Source of the DNA: Serratia nematodiphila DZ0503SBS1
Lineage (GTDB): Bacteria > Pseudomonadota > Gammaproteobacteria > Enterobacterales > Enterobacteriaceae
DNA length: 64,000 nt
Assembly (NCBI RefSeq): GCF_000738675.1
Contig: NZ_JPUX01000001.1
Coordinates: 3,410,001 to 3,474,000 of the forward strand
Direction of reading: 5' to 3'
Part shown: positions 1 to 8,748 of the stretch, piece after piece
Layout of the letters: each line of letters opens with the position of its first letter
Position numbering within the stretch: the stretch's first letter is position 1
Notes under the pieces: generated by a model
What the model saw: only the letters and a program-made list of their open reading frames with translations
The model's database searches: none
What the model was told of the DNA's origin: nothing
Position numbers and translations under genes: made by a program

Positions 1-3000
1 AATGCGCCGATCATCGAGGTTTCCGGCCGCACTTACCCGGTGGAGGTGCGTTACCGCCCGGTGGTCGACGACGGCGACGATACCGACCGCGACCAGCTGC
101 AGGCGATTTTCGATGCGGTGGACGAGCTTGGGCGCGAAGGGCCGGGCGACATTCTGATCTTCATGAGCGGCGAGCGAGAGATCCGCGACACCGCCGACGC
201 TCTGAACCGCCTCAATTTGCCGCACACCGAAGTGCTGCCGCTGTATGCGCGCCTGTCGAACAGCGAGCAGAACCGGGTGTTCCAGTCGCACCACGGTCGC
301 CGCATCGTGCTGGCCACCAACGTGGCGGAAACCTCGCTGACGGTGCCGGGCATCAAGTACGTCATCGATCCGGGCACCGCGCGCATCAGCCGCTACAGCT
401 TCCGCACCAAGGTGCAGCGCCTGCCGATCGAGCCGGTGTCCCAGGCTTCCGCCAACCAGCGTAAAGGGCGCTGCGGCCGCGTATCGGAAGGGGTGTGCAT
501 TCGCTTGTATTCCGAACAGGACTTCCTGTCGCGGCCGGCGTTTACCGATCCGGAAATTCTGCGCACCAACCTGGCGTCGGTCATTCTGCAGATGACCTCG
601 CTGGGGCTGGGCGACATCGCCGCGTTTCCGTTCGTCGAAGCGCCGGATAAACGCAACATTCAGGATGGCGTGCGCCTGCTGGAAGAGCTGGGGGCGATCG
701 CCACCGCCGACAACGGCCACTATCAGCTGACGCCGCAAGGCCGGCAGCTGGCGCAGTTGCCGATTGACCCGCGTCTGGCGCGCATGGTGCTGGAAGCGCA
801 GAAGAGCGGCAGCGTGCGCGAGGTGATGATCATCACCGCCGCGCTATCGATTCAGGATCCGCGTGAGCGCCCGATGGACAAGCAGCAGGCCTCGGACGAA
901 AAACACCGCCGCTTCGCCGACAAAGACTCCGATTTCCTGGCGTTCGTCAATCTGTGGGATTATCTGCAGGAGCAGCAAAAGGCGAACTCTTCCAGCCAGT
1001 TCCGCCGGCTGTGCCGCAACGATTTCCTCAACTACCTGCGGGTGCGCGAGTGGCAGGATATCTATACCCAGCTGCGCCAGGTGGTGAAAGAGCTGGGGCT
1101 GCCGATCAACAGCACGCCTTCCGACTACCGCAGCGTGCACACCGCGCTGCTGACCGGCTTGCTGTCGCACATTGGCCAGAAGGATGCGGACAAGCAGGAA
1201 TACACCGGCGCGCGCAATGCCCGCTTCTCAATCTTCCCCGGCTCCGGCCTGTTCAAGAAGCCGCCGAAGTGGACCATGGTGGCCGAACTGGTGGAAACCA
1301 GCCGCCTGTGGGGGCGCATCGCCGCGCGCATCGAACCGGAATGGATCGAGCCGCTGGCTCAGCATCTGGTGAAACACAGCTACAGCGAGCCGCACTGGTC
1401 GAAGTCGCAAGGGGCGGTGATGGCCAGCGAAAAGGTCACGCTGTTCGGTTTGCCGATCGTCGCGGCGCGCCAGGTCAATTACGGCGCCATCGATCCATTG
1501 CTGTGCCGTGAGCTGTTTATCCGCCATGCGCTGGTGGAGGGGGACTGGCAGACGCGCCACGCCTTCTTCCGTGAAAACCAAAAGCTGCGCGCCGAAGTGG
1601 AAGAGCTGGAGCATAAATCGCGCCGCCGCGACATTCTGGTGGACGACGAGACGCTGTTCGGCTTCTACGATCGCCGCATCCCCAACGACGTGGTTTCCGG
1701 CCGTCATTTCGACAGCTGGTGGAAGAATGCCGCCAAACAGCAGCCCGACCTGCTGAACTTCGAAAAAGAGATGCTGATTAAGGAGGGCGCCAACAAGATC
1801 AGCGCGCTGGACTACCCGAACTTCTGGCATCAGGGCAATCTCAAGCTGCGGCTGAGCTACCAGTTTGAACCGGGCACCGACGCCGACGGCGTGACGGTGC
1901 ACATTCCGTTGCCGATCCTCAATCAGGTGGAGGAGCAGGGCTTCGAGTGGCAGATCCCCGGCATCCGCCGTGAGCTGGTGATCGCGCTGATCAAGTCGCT
2001 GCCGAAACCGGTGCGCCGCAACTTCGTGCCGGCGCCGAACTACGCCGAAGCATTCCTCGGCCGCGTTACGGCGCTGGAATTGCCGCTGCTGGACGCGCTG
2101 GAGCGCGAGCTGCGGCGCATGACTGGCGTGACCGTGTCACGTGATGACTGGCAGTGGGCTCAGGTGCCCGATCACCTGAAAATGACTTTCCGCGTGGTGG
2201 GCGAGAAGAACCAGACGCTGCGCGAAGGCAAAGACCTGGCCGCGTTGCGCCTGCAGCTGAAAGAGAAGGTGCAGGAGACGCTGTCGGCGGTGGCCGATGA
2301 CGGGCTGGAGCAGAGCAATCTGCATGTCTGGAGCTTTGGCCAACTGCCGGCGTTCTACGAGCAGAAGCGCGGCGGCTATTCGATGAAGGCCTACCCGGCG
2401 CTGGTGGATGAGAAGGACAGCGTGGCGATCCGCCTGTTCGACAGCGAAAGCGAGCAGCAACAGGCGATGTGGCAGGGCACGCGCCGCCTGCTGTTGCTGA
2501 ATATTCCTTCGCCGATCAAATATCTGCATGAGAAGCTGCCGAACAAGGCCAAACTGGGGCTTTATTTCAACCCGTACGGCAAGGTACTGGAGCTGATCGA
2601 CGACTGCATTTCGTGCGGCATCGACAAGCTGATCGCCGAACACGGCGGCCCGGTCTGGCAGGAAGAAGGCTTTGCGCGTTTGCAAGAGCAGATCCGCGCC
2701 GAGCTGAACGACACGGTGGTCGAGGTGGCCAAGCAGGTTGAGCAGATCCTGACGGCGGTCTTCAATATCAACAAGCGGCTGAAAGGCCGGGTGGACATGT
2801 CGTTGGCGCTGGCGCTGTCGGATATCAAGACCCAGCTCGGTGGCCTGGTCTACCGTGGCTTCGTCACCGGCAACGGATGGAAACGCCTGCCGGACACGCT
2901 GCGTTACCTGCAGGCGATCGAGCGCCGGCTGGAGAAACTGGCTATCGATCCACACCGCGATCGCGCGCAGATGCTGCGGGTGGAGCAGGTGCAGCAGGCG

Positions 3001-3174
3001 TGGCAGCAGTGGCTGAACAAGCTGCCGCCGAAGCGGCAGCAGGAAGAAGAGGTGAAAGCGGTGCGCTGGATGATCGAGGAACTGCGCGTCAGCCTGTTCG
3101 CGCAGCAGTTGGGCACGCCTTACCCGATCTCCGACAAGCGCATTCTGCAAACCATCGAACAGCTTTCGGGCTAA
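1..3174 (+). CDS. hrpA: ATP-dependent RNA helicase HrpA, 5'-truncated by window edge
   Basis: This is a DEAH-box RNA helicase; in E. coli HrpA acts in mRNA processing and rescue of stalled ribosomes. The frame is open from base 1 with no start, so about 240 N-terminal residues, including Walker A and the DEAH box, lie outside the window and 1057 residues are visible. Helicase motif V (TNVAETSLTVPG, near visible codon 105) and motif VI (QRKGRCGR, near codon 155) are present, followed by the HA2/winged-helix and OB regions. A long C-terminal extension typical of HrpA and absent from HrpB follows. The length fits the roughly 1300-residue family. The GTG at 40 is internal and not a start. It converges with the ydgD-like gene across two strong hairpins. 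Confidence 0.95.
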   Translation, partial: NAPIIEVSGRTYPVEVRYRPVVDDGDDTDRDQLQAIFDAVDELGREGPGDILIFMSGEREIRDTADALNRLNLPHTEVLPLYARLSNSEQNRVFQSHHGRRIVLATNVAETSLTVPGIKYVIDPGTARISRYSFRTKVQRLPIEPVSQASANQRKGRCGRVSEGVCIRLYSEQDFLSRPAFTDPEILRTNLASVILQMTSLGLGDIAAFPFVEAPDKRNIQDGVRLLEELGAIATADNGHYQLTPQGRQLAQLPIDPRLARMVLEAQKSGSVREVMIITAALSIQDPRERPMDKQQASDEKHRRFADKDSDFLAFVNLWDYLQEQQKANSSSQFRRLCRNDFLNYLRVREWQDIYTQLRQVVKELGLPINSTPSDYRSVHTALLTGLLSHIGQKDADKQEYTGARNARFSIFPGSGLFKKPPKWTMVAELVETSRLWGRIAARIEPEWIEPLAQHLVKHSYSEPHWSKSQGAVMASEKVTLFGLPIVAARQVNYGAIDPLLCRELFIRHALVEGDWQTRHAFFRENQKLRAEVEELEHKSRRRDILVDDETLFGFYDRRIPNDVVSGRHFDSWWKNAAKQQPDLLNFEKEMLIKEGANKISALDYPNFWHQGNLKLRLSYQFEPGTDADGVTVHIPLPILNQVEEQGFEWQIPGIRRELVIALIKSLPKPVRRNFVPAPNYAEAFLGRVTALELPLLDALERELRRMTGVTVSRDDWQWAQVPDHLKMTFRVVGEKNQTLREGKDLAALRLQLKEKVQETLSAVADDGLEQSNLHVWSFGQLPAFYEQKRGGYSMKAYPALVDEKDSVAIRLFDSESEQQQAMWQGTRRLLLLNIPSPIKYLHEKLPNKAKLGLYFNPYGKVLELIDDCISCGIDKLIAEHGGPVWQEEGFARLQEQIRAELNDTVVEVAKQVEQILTAVFNINKRLKGRVDMSLALALSDIKTQLGGLVYRGFVTGNGWKRLPDTLRYLQAIERRLEKLAIDPHRDRAQMLRVEQVQQAWQQWLNKLPPKRQQEEEVKAVRWMIEELRVSLFAQQLGTPYPISDKRILQTIEQLSG

Positions 3175-3182
3175 GCTCAGGC

Positions 3183-3265
3183 GCGCCGGCCGGCAAGCGG
3201 CCGGCGCAGCGCAAGTTGAAATTCAGGGAACAGATAAGCAGCAACGGCGCTTGATGCGCCGTTGC
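3183..3265. terminator. Two GC-rich hairpins between convergent hrpA and ydgD
   Basis: A stem of about 9-10 bp lies at 3183-3207. A perfect 10-bp stem (GCAACGGCGC / GCGCCGTTGC, 5-nt loop) lies at 3241-3265. Neither is followed by a clear T-tract, so termination is inferred from position between two convergent 3' ends. Confidence 0.4.
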
Positions 3266-3270
3266 GAGAG

Positions 3271-4083
3271 CTACTTGCCCGCCGCCAGGGCGTCCAGCGC
3301 GTCGCGGATGCCGGGCACCGCCAGGGCGCGGTTATCGGCGCGATAGCGATCTTTCGCCGCCGGCGCCGAGCTTTGGATGGCGATCAGCTGCCAGCCGTCG
3401 GCGGTTTTCAACAGCAGCGGTGAGCCGCTGTCGCCGGGCAGGGTATCACACTGGTGCGACAGTACGCCTTGCTGGGCCCAGCCGGTGACCTTGCAGTTTT
3501 GGTGGCTGTAGAGGTCATCCAGATGATCCTCCGGGTAACCCGCCTGAGTGATCAGCCGTTTGGCCTGTTTCAGGGCCTGGGTCAGCGCCTTGCTGTCGCC
3601 TTGCCACAGCGGCAACGGTGCGATCGGCAGCGGCTTTTTGTCTTTCAGACGGATCAGCGCAAAATCATAAGCGGCCGCAGCGGGCGGGACAATCCAGCCA
3701 TCGCCGTCCGGCTTCAGCTTTTTGCCCAGCTTGCTGTCGACCAGGGTCTCGATATCGCCGGTTTGATACTGCCAGGATTTATCGCCTGCCACAAAGCGCA
3801 GAGCGATGGCTTTATCCAGTTGCCCGGGCGGCGCCAGCACGCAGTGGCCGGCGGTCAGCGCCAGGTGCGGGGAGATCAGCGTGGCGGTACACAGATTGCC
3901 GCTGGCGGTTTCGACCTGGCCGATGGCCTGCCACGGCTGGGCGGCGGTATCCGTGACCTTGATTCGTTCATCTTTGCCGAAAAACAGACGCGTTTGCTCG
4001 GCCTTGGACGGGCCGTCGGCGCGTGCCGCCTGAGCAGCGATGAGCGGGAGTGAGCACAGCAACAGTAAAACGGATATGCGCAT
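3271..4083 (-). CDS. ydgD: Secreted trypsin-like serine protease, YdgD family
   Basis: This 270-residue protein is predicted to be a periplasmic trypsin/V8-like serine peptidase. It starts with a Sec signal peptide (MRISVLLLL to about residue 22). The catalytic triad is visible: His80 in LTAGHC, Asp140 in YDFALIRL and Ser219 in PGDSGSP. A longer frame opens at 4122, but the start at 4083 gives a proper signal peptide and has AAGAGA just upstream. E. coli YdgD is a similar length and also sits beside ydgU and asr, so the neighbourhood is conserved. The substrate is unknown. Family confidence is high; the biological role is not established. Confidence 0.88.
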   Translation of the reverse strand: MRISVLLLLCSLPLIAAQAARADGPSKAEQTRLFFGKDERIKVTDTAAQPWQAIGQVETASGNLCTATLISPHLALTAGHCVLAPPGQLDKAIALRFVAGDKSWQYQTGDIETLVDSKLGKKLKPDGDGWIVPPAAAAYDFALIRLKDKKPLPIAPLPLWQGDSKALTQALKQAKRLITQAGYPEDHLDDLYSHQNCKVTGWAQQGVLSHQCDTLPGDSGSPLLLKTADGWQLIAIQSSAPAAKDRYRADNRALAVPGIRDALDALAAGK

Positions 4084-4210
4084 AGATCTCTTGCCTGACA
4101 AATACGGATCATCCATAAACACACTGAATGCTAACTATAGACTGATTTAGCAGCCATGTGGATGGGCAATAATTGATTTTTCAATAATTTCCCGCCGGCG
4201 ACGCGGCAGG

Positions 4211-4291
4211 CTACAGGTAAAAAAAGACGGCGATCAGTCCGCAAAGGATCAGGGCGGTCAGAACGATCTCGAACAGGTAGCGGCGCAGCAT
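4211..4291 (-). CDS. ydgU: Small single-pass membrane protein, YdgU-like (26 aa)
   Basis: This tiny gene has 26 codons plus a stop. It encodes a basic N-terminus (MLRRY) followed by one continuous hydrophobic helix ending in VFFYL. From memory, E. coli YdgU has the same layout (short Arg-containing N-terminus, FE..L..LILC.LI core, FYL end) and lies in the same place between asr and ydgD. The match in sequence pattern and synteny is the main support. A run of G residues lies about 8-13 nt upstream as a weak ribosome-binding site. The asr terminator separates it from asr, so it may need its own promoter or read-through. Its function is unknown. Confidence 0.7.
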   Translation of the reverse strand: MLRRYLFEIVLTALILCGLIAVFFYL

Positions 4292-4310
4292 CAATGAGAA
4301 CCCCCCGATG

Positions 4311-4335
4311 AAAAAACACCCGGCGAACCGGGTGT
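4311..4335 (-). terminator. Rho-independent terminator of asr
   Basis: On the minus strand an 8-bp stem ACACCCGG / CCGGGTGT with a TTCG tetraloop is followed by TTTTT. It lies 43 bp downstream of the asr stop codon. Confidence 0.85.
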
Positions 4336-4377
4336 CGTACACGTCAAGCCTGAAGCGGTGAGGGGACCCTCACGTCA

Positions 4378-4653
4378 TTACGCTTTTTTGTGGCTGGTTT
4401 TCTTGTGGTGCTTTTTAGCCGCCTGGGCTTTTTGCGCCGGGGCTTTCTTCACGGCTTTTTTGTGATGCTTCTTGGCCGCCTGCGCTTTCTGTACCGGCGC
4501 TTTCTTGCCGTGGTGTTTCACCTGAGCTTTAGCCGGCGCAGCGGTGGCGGTGGTTGCGGTTGCCGCAGGTGCGGTGGTGGCAGCCTCGGCAGCGAAAGCC
4601 ACGGAAGACAGACCCATTGCAGCGGCAACAACCAGAGCTAATACTTTTTTCAT
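4378..4653 (-). CDS. asr: Acid shock protein Asr
   Basis: This 91-residue basic periplasmic protein is induced by low pH in enterobacteria. A signal peptide with AFAAEA near residues 19-24 precedes an Ala/Thr-rich propeptide, then a very Lys/His/Ala-rich tail. The tail contains two near-identical copies of a segment of about 19 residues built around KAP(V/A)[12 protein letters not shown]. The start at 4653 is chosen for the signal peptide and the TGAGGA site upstream; an in-frame extension to 4692 is not needed. An RstA box lies about 106 bp upstream, as expected for an RstAB-dependent gene, and rstAB itself is about 3 kb away. Its own terminator follows. Confidence 0.95.
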   Translation of the reverse strand: MKKVLALVVAAAMGLSSVAFAAEAATTAPAATATTATAAPAKAQVKHHGKKAPVQKAQAAKKHHKKAVKKAPAQKAQAAKKHHKKTSHKKA

Positions 4654-4758
4654 CGTAGAATCCTCAACATGACTTTTGGGTATCAACCCCACTGCGGGGC
4701 CGTTGAAATGATAGTAGGCAAACGGCGCCCGGCTTTCCGTGAGTGATTGGTTTCGGCA

Positions 4759-4772
4759 TGTAACCTAATGTA
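4759..4772 (-). promoter_or_regulatory. RstA box between asr and the divergent hydrolase gene
   Basis: The minus strand reads TACATTAGGTTACA, matching the known RstA consensus TACATNTNGTTACA at all but one fixed position. It is upstream of asr, a known RstA/RstB target in E. coli, and about 48 bp upstream of the probable start point of the divergent hydrolase. Confidence 0.75.
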
Positions 4773-4798
4773 CAGGGCGACGGCGGCGAGGGGATTGC

Positions 4799-4807
4799 TG
4801 CTATAAT
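4799..4807 (+). promoter_or_regulatory. Extended -10 promoter of the alpha/beta hydrolase gene
   Basis: TGCTATAAT is a perfect -10 hexamer with the TGN extension, 31 bp before the ATG. No good -35 hexamer is seen at the usual distance, which fits an extended -10 or activator-dependent promoter. Confidence 0.6.
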
Positions 4808-4837
4808 GACCACCAGGCGCGATAAAAGGGATTTAAA

Positions 4838-5743
4838 ATGAACGAGATAGTGATTCGTTATGGCGTAACCGAACAGGGCGAGGTGCCGCTGGCCTATGAG
4901 GACTGGGGCGATGAGGCGCACCCGCCGCTGCTGCTCATCATGGGCATCGGCGCGCAGCTGTTGCTGTGGCCTGATGACTTCTGCCGCGCCCTGGTGGCTC
5001 AGGGGTTTCGGGTGATCCGTTATGACAACCGCGATGTCGGCCTTTCCGGCAAAACGCAGGCGCAACGCACGCAGCCGTTGTGGCTGCTGATGCTGCGCGC
5101 CCAGCTCGGTTGGCAAACGCCGGTGCCTTATACCCTGGCGGACATGGCGACGGATGCGGCGCATCTGCTCGATCATTTACGCATCCCGCAGGCTCACGTA
5201 CTTGGCGCTTCGATGGGGGGGATGATCGCCCAGGTGCTGGCCGCTGAATACCCGCAGCGCGTCGCCTCGTTATGCATCTTGTTCTCCAGCACCAATCAGC
5301 CGCTGTTGCCACCGCCGGCGCCTTCGCTGCTGTGGCTGTTGGTGCGCCGGCCGGCGGCCGATTTGACGCTGCAGCAGCGCCACGAGGGAATGAAGGCCTT
5401 CCTGCGCGCGCTCGGTACCCGGTTTTATCCGCCGGAGGAGGCGGAGCTGGATGCATTGGTGAATCGGTTGTTGAAGCGGGGCGTGGATCCCGAAGGCGTG
5501 CAGCGGCAACTTTCCGCGTTGCTCGGCAGCGGCGATCTGCGTCGCTACAGCCGGCGCATAGCCGCGCCGACGCTGGTCATTCACGGCGATCGCGATCGGC
5601 TGGTACGCAAGGCGGGTGGAGTGGCGATCGCCCGCGCGGTCGTCAACGCCAAATTGCATATTATGCCGGGCATGGGGCATGACCTGCCTGCGCCGTTGAG
5701 GCTGCAGCTGGCGGCGATGATCGCCCGTCATGCGCTGGGATGA
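4838..5743 (+). CDS. Alpha/beta hydrolase
   Basis: This 301-residue cytoplasmic hydrolase has the alpha/beta fold. The nucleophile elbow GASMGG places Ser125. Asp251 or Asp253 in VIHGDRDRLV and His281 in GMGHDLP complete a triad. The N-terminal half has the YEDWG..LLLIMG and RYDNRDVGLS segments typical of esterase/aclacinomycin-methylesterase-like members. The substrate cannot be told from sequence. It is monocistronic, with an extended -10 promoter and an RstA box upstream, and it converges with the M32 carboxypeptidase gene. Confidence 0.85.
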   Translation: MNEIVIRYGVTEQGEVPLAYEDWGDEAHPPLLLIMGIGAQLLLWPDDFCRALVAQGFRVIRYDNRDVGLSGKTQAQRTQPLWLLMLRAQLGWQTPVPYTLADMATDAAHLLDHLRIPQAHVLGASMGGMIAQVLAAEYPQRVASLCILFSSTNQPLLPPPAPSLLWLLVRRPAADLTLQQRHEGMKAFLRALGTRFYPPEEAELDALVNRLLKRGVDPEGVQRQLSALLGSGDLRRYSRRIAAPTLVIHGDRDRLVRKAGGVAIARAVVNAKLHIMPGMGHDLPAPLRLQLAAMIARHALG

Positions 5744-5877
5744 TAAGCCGGATCGCCAGCGTTTTGGCTATTTTAGTTACAACATACTAATGGTGGGTCG
5801 CCACCCGCCGCTCTGTAGCCAAGGCGATGTCGGCACAGAACGTGCGTTATGAAGCATTATCCGGTCTTGCAGGTGGG

Positions 5878-5901
5878 AAAAGGGCGCGGCAGAGCCGCGC
5901 C
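5878..5901 (-). terminator. Terminator of the M32 carboxypeptidase gene
   Basis: The minus strand shows the stem GGCGCGGC / GCCGCGCC with a 3-nt loop followed by CTTTT, just past the stop codon at 5910. Confidence 0.75.
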
Positions 5902-5909
5902 AGGGGAGA

Positions 5910-7409
5910 TTACAGGTAGCGGTTTTCCAAATGCTGACGGAAATAGCGTGGGTTGAGCGCTTCGCCGGTTGCGTTGGCGATCAGCGTCTCGGTCGGGAAA
6001 CGGCTGCCGTGGCGCCAGATGTTGTGCTGCAGCCAGTGGAACAGCGGCTGCAGGTTGCCGGCGGCGATATCTTCGTTCAGCGAAGGCAGGGCCTGACGCA
6101 CGCTGTGGAACAGCTGCGCGGCGTACATCGCGCCGAGGGTGTAAGTCGGGAAGTAGCCGAAGGCACCGTCGGTCCAGTGAATATCCTGCATGCAGCCGTT
6201 GCGGTAGTTGCCGATGGTGTCGAGGCCGAGGTAAGCACTCATCTTCTCATTCCACAGCGCCGGAATGTCTTCCACTTCGATATCGCCTTCGATCAGCGCT
6301 TTTTCAATTTCGTAGCGCAGGATGACGTGAGCAGGATAGCTCACTTCGTCGGCGTCGACGCGGATCAGGCCCGGTTTAACGCGCTGGTTGAGGCGAATGA
6401 AGTTGGTCTCTTCCAGCGCCGGCTGTTCGCCAAACTGCGCGGTGACTAACGGACGCAAGATTTTCAGGAATTCATTGCCGCGCGCCAGCTGCATTTCGAA
6501 CAGCAGGCTCTGTGATTCGTGGATAGCGGTAGAACGGGCCAGGGCGACCGGCTGGCCAAGCAGATCGCACGGCAGGTTTTGCTCGTAGCGGGCGTGGCCG
6601 GTCTCGTGCACGATGCCGAGCAGCGCGGTCAGAAACTCTTTCTCGTTGTAACGCGTAGTGATGCGTACATCTTCCGGCACGCCGCCGCAGAACGGGTGGG
6701 CGCTGACGTCGACGCGGCCATTGTCGAAGTTGAAACCGAGCAGTTTCATCACGCTCAGGCTCAGCTGACGCTGGGTGTCCACATTGAACGGGCCTTGTGG
6801 CGCCTGGCAGGGCTCATTAGCTTGTTTGGCCACCACGCGCTGCAGCAGATCCGGCAGCCAGGTTTTCAGATCGCCGAAGATGCGGTCGAGATCGCTGCTG
6901 CGCATGCCCGGCTCATACAGGTTGAGCAGGGCATCATAGCGGCTTGTGCCGGCCGCCTGCGCGCGGATCTGCGCCTCTTCCCGGCTGAGCTTGACCACCT
7001 CGCGCAGGTTGTCGGCGAAGCCGTCCCAATCGTTGGCTGGGCGCTGGGCGCGCCAGGCGTGTTCGCAGCGCGCACCCGCGAGCGACTTGGCCTCGACCAG
7101 CGACGCCGGCAGCAGCACGGCGTCTTCATATTGGCGGCGCATTTCGCGCAGGTTGGCGCGGTCGAGTTCGTCCAGCGTCTCTTGCTGCGCGCGATCCAAC
7201 AGCGCGCCGGTGCTTTGTGCCGTTAAAATCTGGTGCTGCAGCACGCTCAGCTCGGCCAGCGCTTCGGAGCGCGCCTTGCTGCCGCCCGGTGGCATCATGG
7301 TTTGCATGTCCCAACCGGCGATGGCGGACAGGTGGCCGAAACGCGACAACCGGCTGAACAGGGCGCGCAGGTGATCGTAAGCAGACGTGTTGGAATGTGC
7401 AGATGTCAT
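5910..7409 (-). CDS. M32 family metallocarboxypeptidase (carboxypeptidase Taq type)
   Basis: This 499-residue zinc carboxypeptidase of family M32 is predicted to be cytoplasmic and broad in specificity. The metal-binding HEXXH motif is HETGH at residues 268-272, and the downstream HESQS segment supplies the third metal ligand as in carboxypeptidase Taq. The length is that of the family. It starts 34 bp after the rstB stop on the same strand with no T-tract terminator between, so it may be co-transcribed with rstAB. A strong terminator follows it. There is no signal peptide. Confidence 0.93.
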   Translation of the reverse strand: MTSAHSNTSAYDHLRALFSRLSRFGHLSAIAGWDMQTMMPPGGSKARSEALAELSVLQHQILTAQSTGALLDRAQQETLDELDRANLREMRRQYEDAVLLPASLVEAKSLAGARCEHAWRAQRPANDWDGFADNLREVVKLSREEAQIRAQAAGTSRYDALLNLYEPGMRSSDLDRIFGDLKTWLPDLLQRVVAKQANEPCQAPQGPFNVDTQRQLSLSVMKLLGFNFDNGRVDVSAHPFCGGVPEDVRITTRYNEKEFLTALLGIVHETGHARYEQNLPCDLLGQPVALARSTAIHESQSLLFEMQLARGNEFLKILRPLVTAQFGEQPALEETNFIRLNQRVKPGLIRVDADEVSYPAHVILRYEIEKALIEGDIEVEDIPALWNEKMSAYLGLDTIGNYRNGCMQDIHWTDGAFGYFPTYTLGAMYAAQLFHSVRQALPSLNEDIAAGNLQPLFHWLQHNIWRHGSRFPTETLIANATGEALNPRYFRQHLENRYL

Positions 7410-7443
7410 TATTATTCGGCTCCAATGAGAAGGTCTGGCGGCA

Positions 7444-8748
7444 TTATGCCAGATCGGCTTTTAAACTGAATGTCGGCTTTACCGGCCAGCAGAAACGGAA
7501 ACTGGCGCCGCCGAGCGAACTGCCTTCGACGAACACCTGCCCCTGGTAGGCGACGGCGATGGAATGGACGATGGCCAGTCCCAACCCGCAGCCGCCGGTA
7601 GCGCGATCGCGGCTGGGGTCGAGACGGACGAAAGGTTCAAACACCCGTTCACGCTCTTCCGGCGGAATGCCCGGCCCGTCGTCTTCGACCTGCAAGCAGG
7701 CGAGGTCGCCGTCAAACCACAGGCCGACGCGCAGACGCTGTTCGGAATAGCGCAGCGCGTTGTTGACCAGGTTGTCGAGCACGCGCTCCATCAGGCGCAG
7801 ATCGACGCCGCCGAAGTCGCCGACGTGTGGGATATCGAGCTGGATGTCACGTTCCTGATGAATAAGACGGATATCATCGACCTTGTCCTCAAGCCATTTT
7901 GGCAGATCGATGGGGTCAATGTTTAACGCAACCTGCGGGCGGTCCAAACGGGCATAGGTCAGCAGCTCGTCGATCAGCGACTCCAGCTGGCCGATATCGC
8001 GGTTCAGCGCCTGCTGCTCGCTTTCGGACAGATTATCGCTCATTTCGAGCCGGTAACGCAGGCGCACCAGCGGCGTTCGCAGCTCGTGCGCGATGCCGTC
8101 GATCAGCTGTTTCTTGCTGGCGATCAGGGTGTTGACGCTGTCGGCCATCTGGTTGAACGCCACGCCGAGCCGGCTCAGGCTGGAGGTGGGATCGAAGTGG
8201 GTGCGCTCATCCAGATGCCCGGCGCCGAGCCGCTGGGCGGCGTTTTCCAATTTTAGCAGGTCTTGCCAGTGCGGCCGCATCCACAGAAACACCGGCAGCG
8301 CCAGCGACATGCCGATAAACACCAGCAATACCAGATCCAGCAGGCGCATCTGGTGCAGGTAGAACAGATAAGGAATGGGGCCGACCACTAACACGTAGTG
8401 GCTGCGCGGAATGCGCTGCATAAAGGTGTACTGATCGTCGAGGGCGATGATTTCCCCCAGCCGCAGCCGTTTTTTCAGATCCTCGCTTAGCGCCTGTTTG
8501 CCGAGCGGTTCGATATGCAGTTTGAACGACAGATTGAGATCCAGCGTGGCGATGGTCTTGTTCCAGTCCTTCAACGGGATTTCGCGCAGCTCGCTGCGCA
8601 TCAGGTACAGCGAACTTTTCATCAGATCGTCCATCGACTGGCGGCCGGCGCGCTCGGCGGTCACCTTGTACACCAGGCCAACCAGCATCGCCATCACCAG
8701 AAAACAGACGAACAGCAACAGGAAGAACTGGACGAAAAGTTTTCTCAT
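7444..8748 (-). CDS. rstB: Sensor histidine kinase RstB
   Basis: This 434-residue inner-membrane kinase partners RstA. Transmembrane helices lie at about 8-28 and 135-157 and flank a periplasmic sensor domain of about 105 residues. A HAMP linker is followed by the phospho-acceptor His221 in IAHELRTPLVRLR. The ATPase domain shows the N box (NLVNNALRYS), DDGPGIP and GGCGLGLAI. The ATG overlaps the rstA stop by 4 bp, indicating translational coupling. In enterobacteria RstAB is part of the PhoPQ/acid response, and a matching RstA site is present upstream of asr here. Confidence 0.95.
   Translation of the reverse strand: MRKLFVQFFLLLFVCFLVMAMLVGLVYKVTAERAGRQSMDDLMKSSLYLMRSELREIPLKDWNKTIATLDLNLSFKLHIEPLGKQALSEDLKKRLRLGEIIALDDQYTFMQRIPRSHYVLVVGPIPYLFYLHQMRLLDLVLLVFIGMSLALPVFLWMRPHWQDLLKLENAAQRLGAGHLDERTHFDPTSSLSRLGVAFNQMADSVNTLIASKKQLIDGIAHELRTPLVRLRYRLEMSDNLSESEQQALNRDIGQLESLIDELLTYARLDRPQVALNIDPIDLPKWLEDKVDDIRLIHQERDIQLDIPHVGDFGGVDLRLMERVLDNLVNNALRYSEQRLRVGLWFDGDLACLQVEDDGPGIPPEERERVFEPFVRLDPSRDRATGGCGLGLAIVHSIAVAYQGQVFVEGSSLGGASFRFCWPVKPTFSLKADLA

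Noticed and set aside
4131-4319. 62-codon minus-strand frame overlapping ydgU
   Set aside because: It is Arg/Pro-rich and out of frame with the conserved 26-residue membrane protein, which is the better candidate.
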